Of a stretch of 5,586 nt of DNA, positions 4,215 to 5,586 are shown in pieces. The notes beneath the pieces were generated by a model. It was given only the letters and a program-made list of their open reading frames with translations, was not told the origin of the DNA and did not search any database. The first letter of the stretch is position 1. The number at the start of each line of letters is the position of its first letter. The DNA is from Rhizobiales bacterium UBA697. GTDB lineage: Bacteria > Pseudomonadota > Alphaproteobacteria > Rhizobiales > Ancalomicrobiaceae. The stretch lies in assembly GCA_002298965.1 (NCBI GenBank), contig DBMN01000266.1, forward strand, positions 1-5,586, read 5' to 3'. Position numbers and translations under genes: made by a program.

Positions 4215-5558
4215 ATGGCTCGCGCCAGATCCGCCGCTCCGCGCCCCACGCTCGGCCTCGACTTCGGCACCACCAACTCGGTCGCGGCCCTCGCCGATCC
4301 GCTCCGTCCCGGCGAGGTCGTGCCGGTGACCTTCCCCGACGGCGACGTGACGCACTCGGTCTTCCGCTCGGCGCTGGACTTCTGGACCGAGGGGAGCCGC
4401 GACACCCGCCGCACCCGCGTCGAGGCCGGCCCCTGGGCGATCGCCCATTTCGTCGAGAGCCCGGAAGGCTCGCGCTTCCTGCAGTCGTTCAAGACCTTCG
4501 CGGCGAGCGCCTCGTTCCGCTCGACCAGCGTCCACGGCCGCGCCTTCCGCTTCGAGGATCTGCTCTCGACCTTCCTCGAGCGCTTCGCCGACCATGCCGC
4601 GCCCGAGGTCTCGCCGCTGCCGCGCCGCCTCGTCGTCGGCCGTCCGGTCACCTGGGCCGGCGCCGCGCCCGATCCGCTGCTCGCCCAGGCGCGTTACGAC
4701 GACGCCTTCCGCGCGGCGGGCTTCGACGAGGTCCATTACGTCCACGAGCCGGTCGCCGCCGCCTTCTGGTTCGCCCGCGCGCTGAAGAAGGACGCCACCG
4801 TGCTGGTCGCCGACTTCGGCGGCGGCACCTCTGACTTCTCCATCGTCCGCTTCACCGTCGGCACCGACGGGGTCCACGCCCACCCGCTCTCCCAGACCGG
4901 TGTCGGCATCGCCGGCGACGGCTTCGACTACCGCATCATCGATCGCGTCGTCAGCCCGAGGCTCGGCAAGGGCAGCCGCTACAAGAGCTTCGGCAAGTGG
5001 CTCGACGTGCCGACCCACTATTTCGCCGACTTCGCCCGCTGGAACCGCCTCGCGATCATGAAGACCGGCGAGACCCTGCGCGAACTCGGCCGCCTCGCCG
5101 CCGCGGCGGAAGATCCGACCGGGCTCGAGCAGCTGATCGAGGTGATCGAGGAAGATCTCGGCTATCCGCTCTATCGCGCCGTCAACGAGGTCAAGACCGC
5201 GCTGTCGCGCGCCGACGAGGCGAAGCTCGTCTTCCGCCACCGCGACATCGCGATCGAGGAGACTGTGCGCCGGGCCGACTTCGAGACCTGGATCGCCGAC
5301 GATCTCGAGAAGATCCGCGCGTCCTTCGAGCTGGCGATCACCCGCGCCGGCCTCGCCGATCACGAGATCGACCGCGTCTTCCTCACCGGCGGCACGTCCT
5401 TCGTGCCCGCCGTTCGGCGCCTGTTCGAGGATCGCTTCGGCGCCGCCCGGATCGAGACCGGCGACCAGCTCCTGTCGATCGCCTATGGCCTCGCGCTGAT
5501 CGGCGCCGAGGAGGACATCTCCCGCTGGACGGTGCGCGAGACCTCCGCCGCGGCCTGA
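4215..5558 (+). CDS. YegD-type short Hsp70/actin-fold ATPase
   Basis: This 447-residue protein has the Hsp70 nucleotide-binding motifs in order: phosphate-1 loop L-G-L-D-F-G-T-T-N-S (13-22); a Lys in Q-S-F-K-T-F (K93), where Hsp70s keep their catalytic lysine; the connecting E-P-V-A-A-A (178-183); phosphate-2 V-A-D-F-G-G-G-T-S-D (198-207); and the adenosine loop L-T-G-G-T-S-F-V-P (390-398). It ends soon after the ATPase fold, so the ~200-residue peptide-binding domain and lid of DnaK are missing. Length and architecture match the YegD-like group, called putative chaperones; client and partners are unknown. A long insertion (about 249-320) differs from DnaK. The ATG at 4215 follows GAGGA (4202-4206) with 8-nt spacing; the frame extends 39 codons upstream, but that part is Arg-rich shadow sequence and would start within the promoter. 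It seems monocistronic, with no J-domain or GrpE gene nearby in the window. Confidence 0.93.
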   Translation: MARARSAAPRPTLGLDFGTTNSVAALADPLRPGEVVPVTFPDGDVTHSVFRSALDFWTEGSRDTRRTRVEAGPWAIAHFVESPEGSRFLQSFKTFAASASFRSTSVHGRAFRFEDLLSTFLERFADHAAPEVSPLPRRLVVGRPVTWAGAAPDPLLAQARYDDAFRAAGFDEVHYVHEPVAAAFWFARALKKDATVLVADFGGGTSDFSIVRFTVGTDGVHAHPLSQTGVGIAGDGFDYRIIDRVVSPRLGKGSRYKSFGKWLDVPTHYFADFARWNRLAIMKTGETLRELGRLAAAAEDPTGLEQLIEVIEEDLGYPLYRAVNEVKTALSRADEAKLVFRHRDIAIEETVRRADFETWIADDLEKIRASFELAITRAGLADHEIDRVFLTGGTSFVPAVRRLFEDRFGAARIETGDQLLSIAYGLALIGAEEDISRWTVRETSAAA

Positions 5559-5586
5559 GGCGAGCGGAGATCGGAGCTTCGGCCCG

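Noticed and set aside
4119..5363. Minus-strand open frame of 414 codons opposite the Hsp70-like gene
   Set aside because: Antisense shadow of the Hsp70 frame; no domain signature and implausible Glu/Gly/Ala/Arg-rich composition.
5559..5586. Terminator or new gene after the Hsp70-like stop
   Set aside because: Only 28 bases remain and no complete hairpin or start signal is visible.

Overview
The window is very GC-rich and almost fully coding, with tightly packed genes. Its gene families and two promoters matching the EcfG general-stress consensus point to an alphaproteobacterium, most likely of the Hyphomicrobiales (Rhizobiales). This is an inference from content; no rRNA or other taxonomic marker is present.

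Layout from left to right: the 3' end of a small unidentified gene (2-109, +) followed by a strong hairpin terminator; a complete zinc-ribbon zinc-metallopeptidase gene of the DUF2248/COG4307 type (257-1327, +); then, on the opposite strand and converging on it, a three-gene operon read from right to left: a 48-residue single-pass membrane protein (3006-2860), an ExoD-family membrane protein (2858-2232, TTG start) and a YegS/diacylglycerol-kinase-type lipid kinase (2235-1249). The operon has a 1-nt gap at its first junction and an ATGA overlap at its second. The kinase 3' end overlaps the metallopeptidase 3' end by 79 bp, tail to tail.

A 252-bp divergent intergenic region (3007-3258) separates this operon from a rightward pair: an exported PRC-barrel protein (3259-3705) and a CsbD-family stress protein (3753-3944), which ends in a hairpin terminator. 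The divergent region carries an EcfG-type promoter on each strand (GGAAC-N16-CGTT leftward, GGAAC-N17-CGTT rightward). Each is followed, near the expected transcript 5' end, by an inverted repeat. The simplest reading is one general-stress-response module firing in both directions: envelope and lipid functions on the left, PRC-barrel and CsbD on the right.

The last gene (4215-5558, +) encodes a short Hsp70/actin-fold ATPase of the YegD type without the usual substrate-binding domain. It has its own housekeeping-like promoter (TTGACC-N16-TATGGT) and a hairpin in its leader.

No tRNA, rRNA, CRISPR array, insertion sequence or phage gene was seen. The most notable items are the paired divergent EcfG promoters and the uncharacterised small membrane protein-ExoD-lipid kinase operon they appear to control. 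Individually the genes belong to known families.
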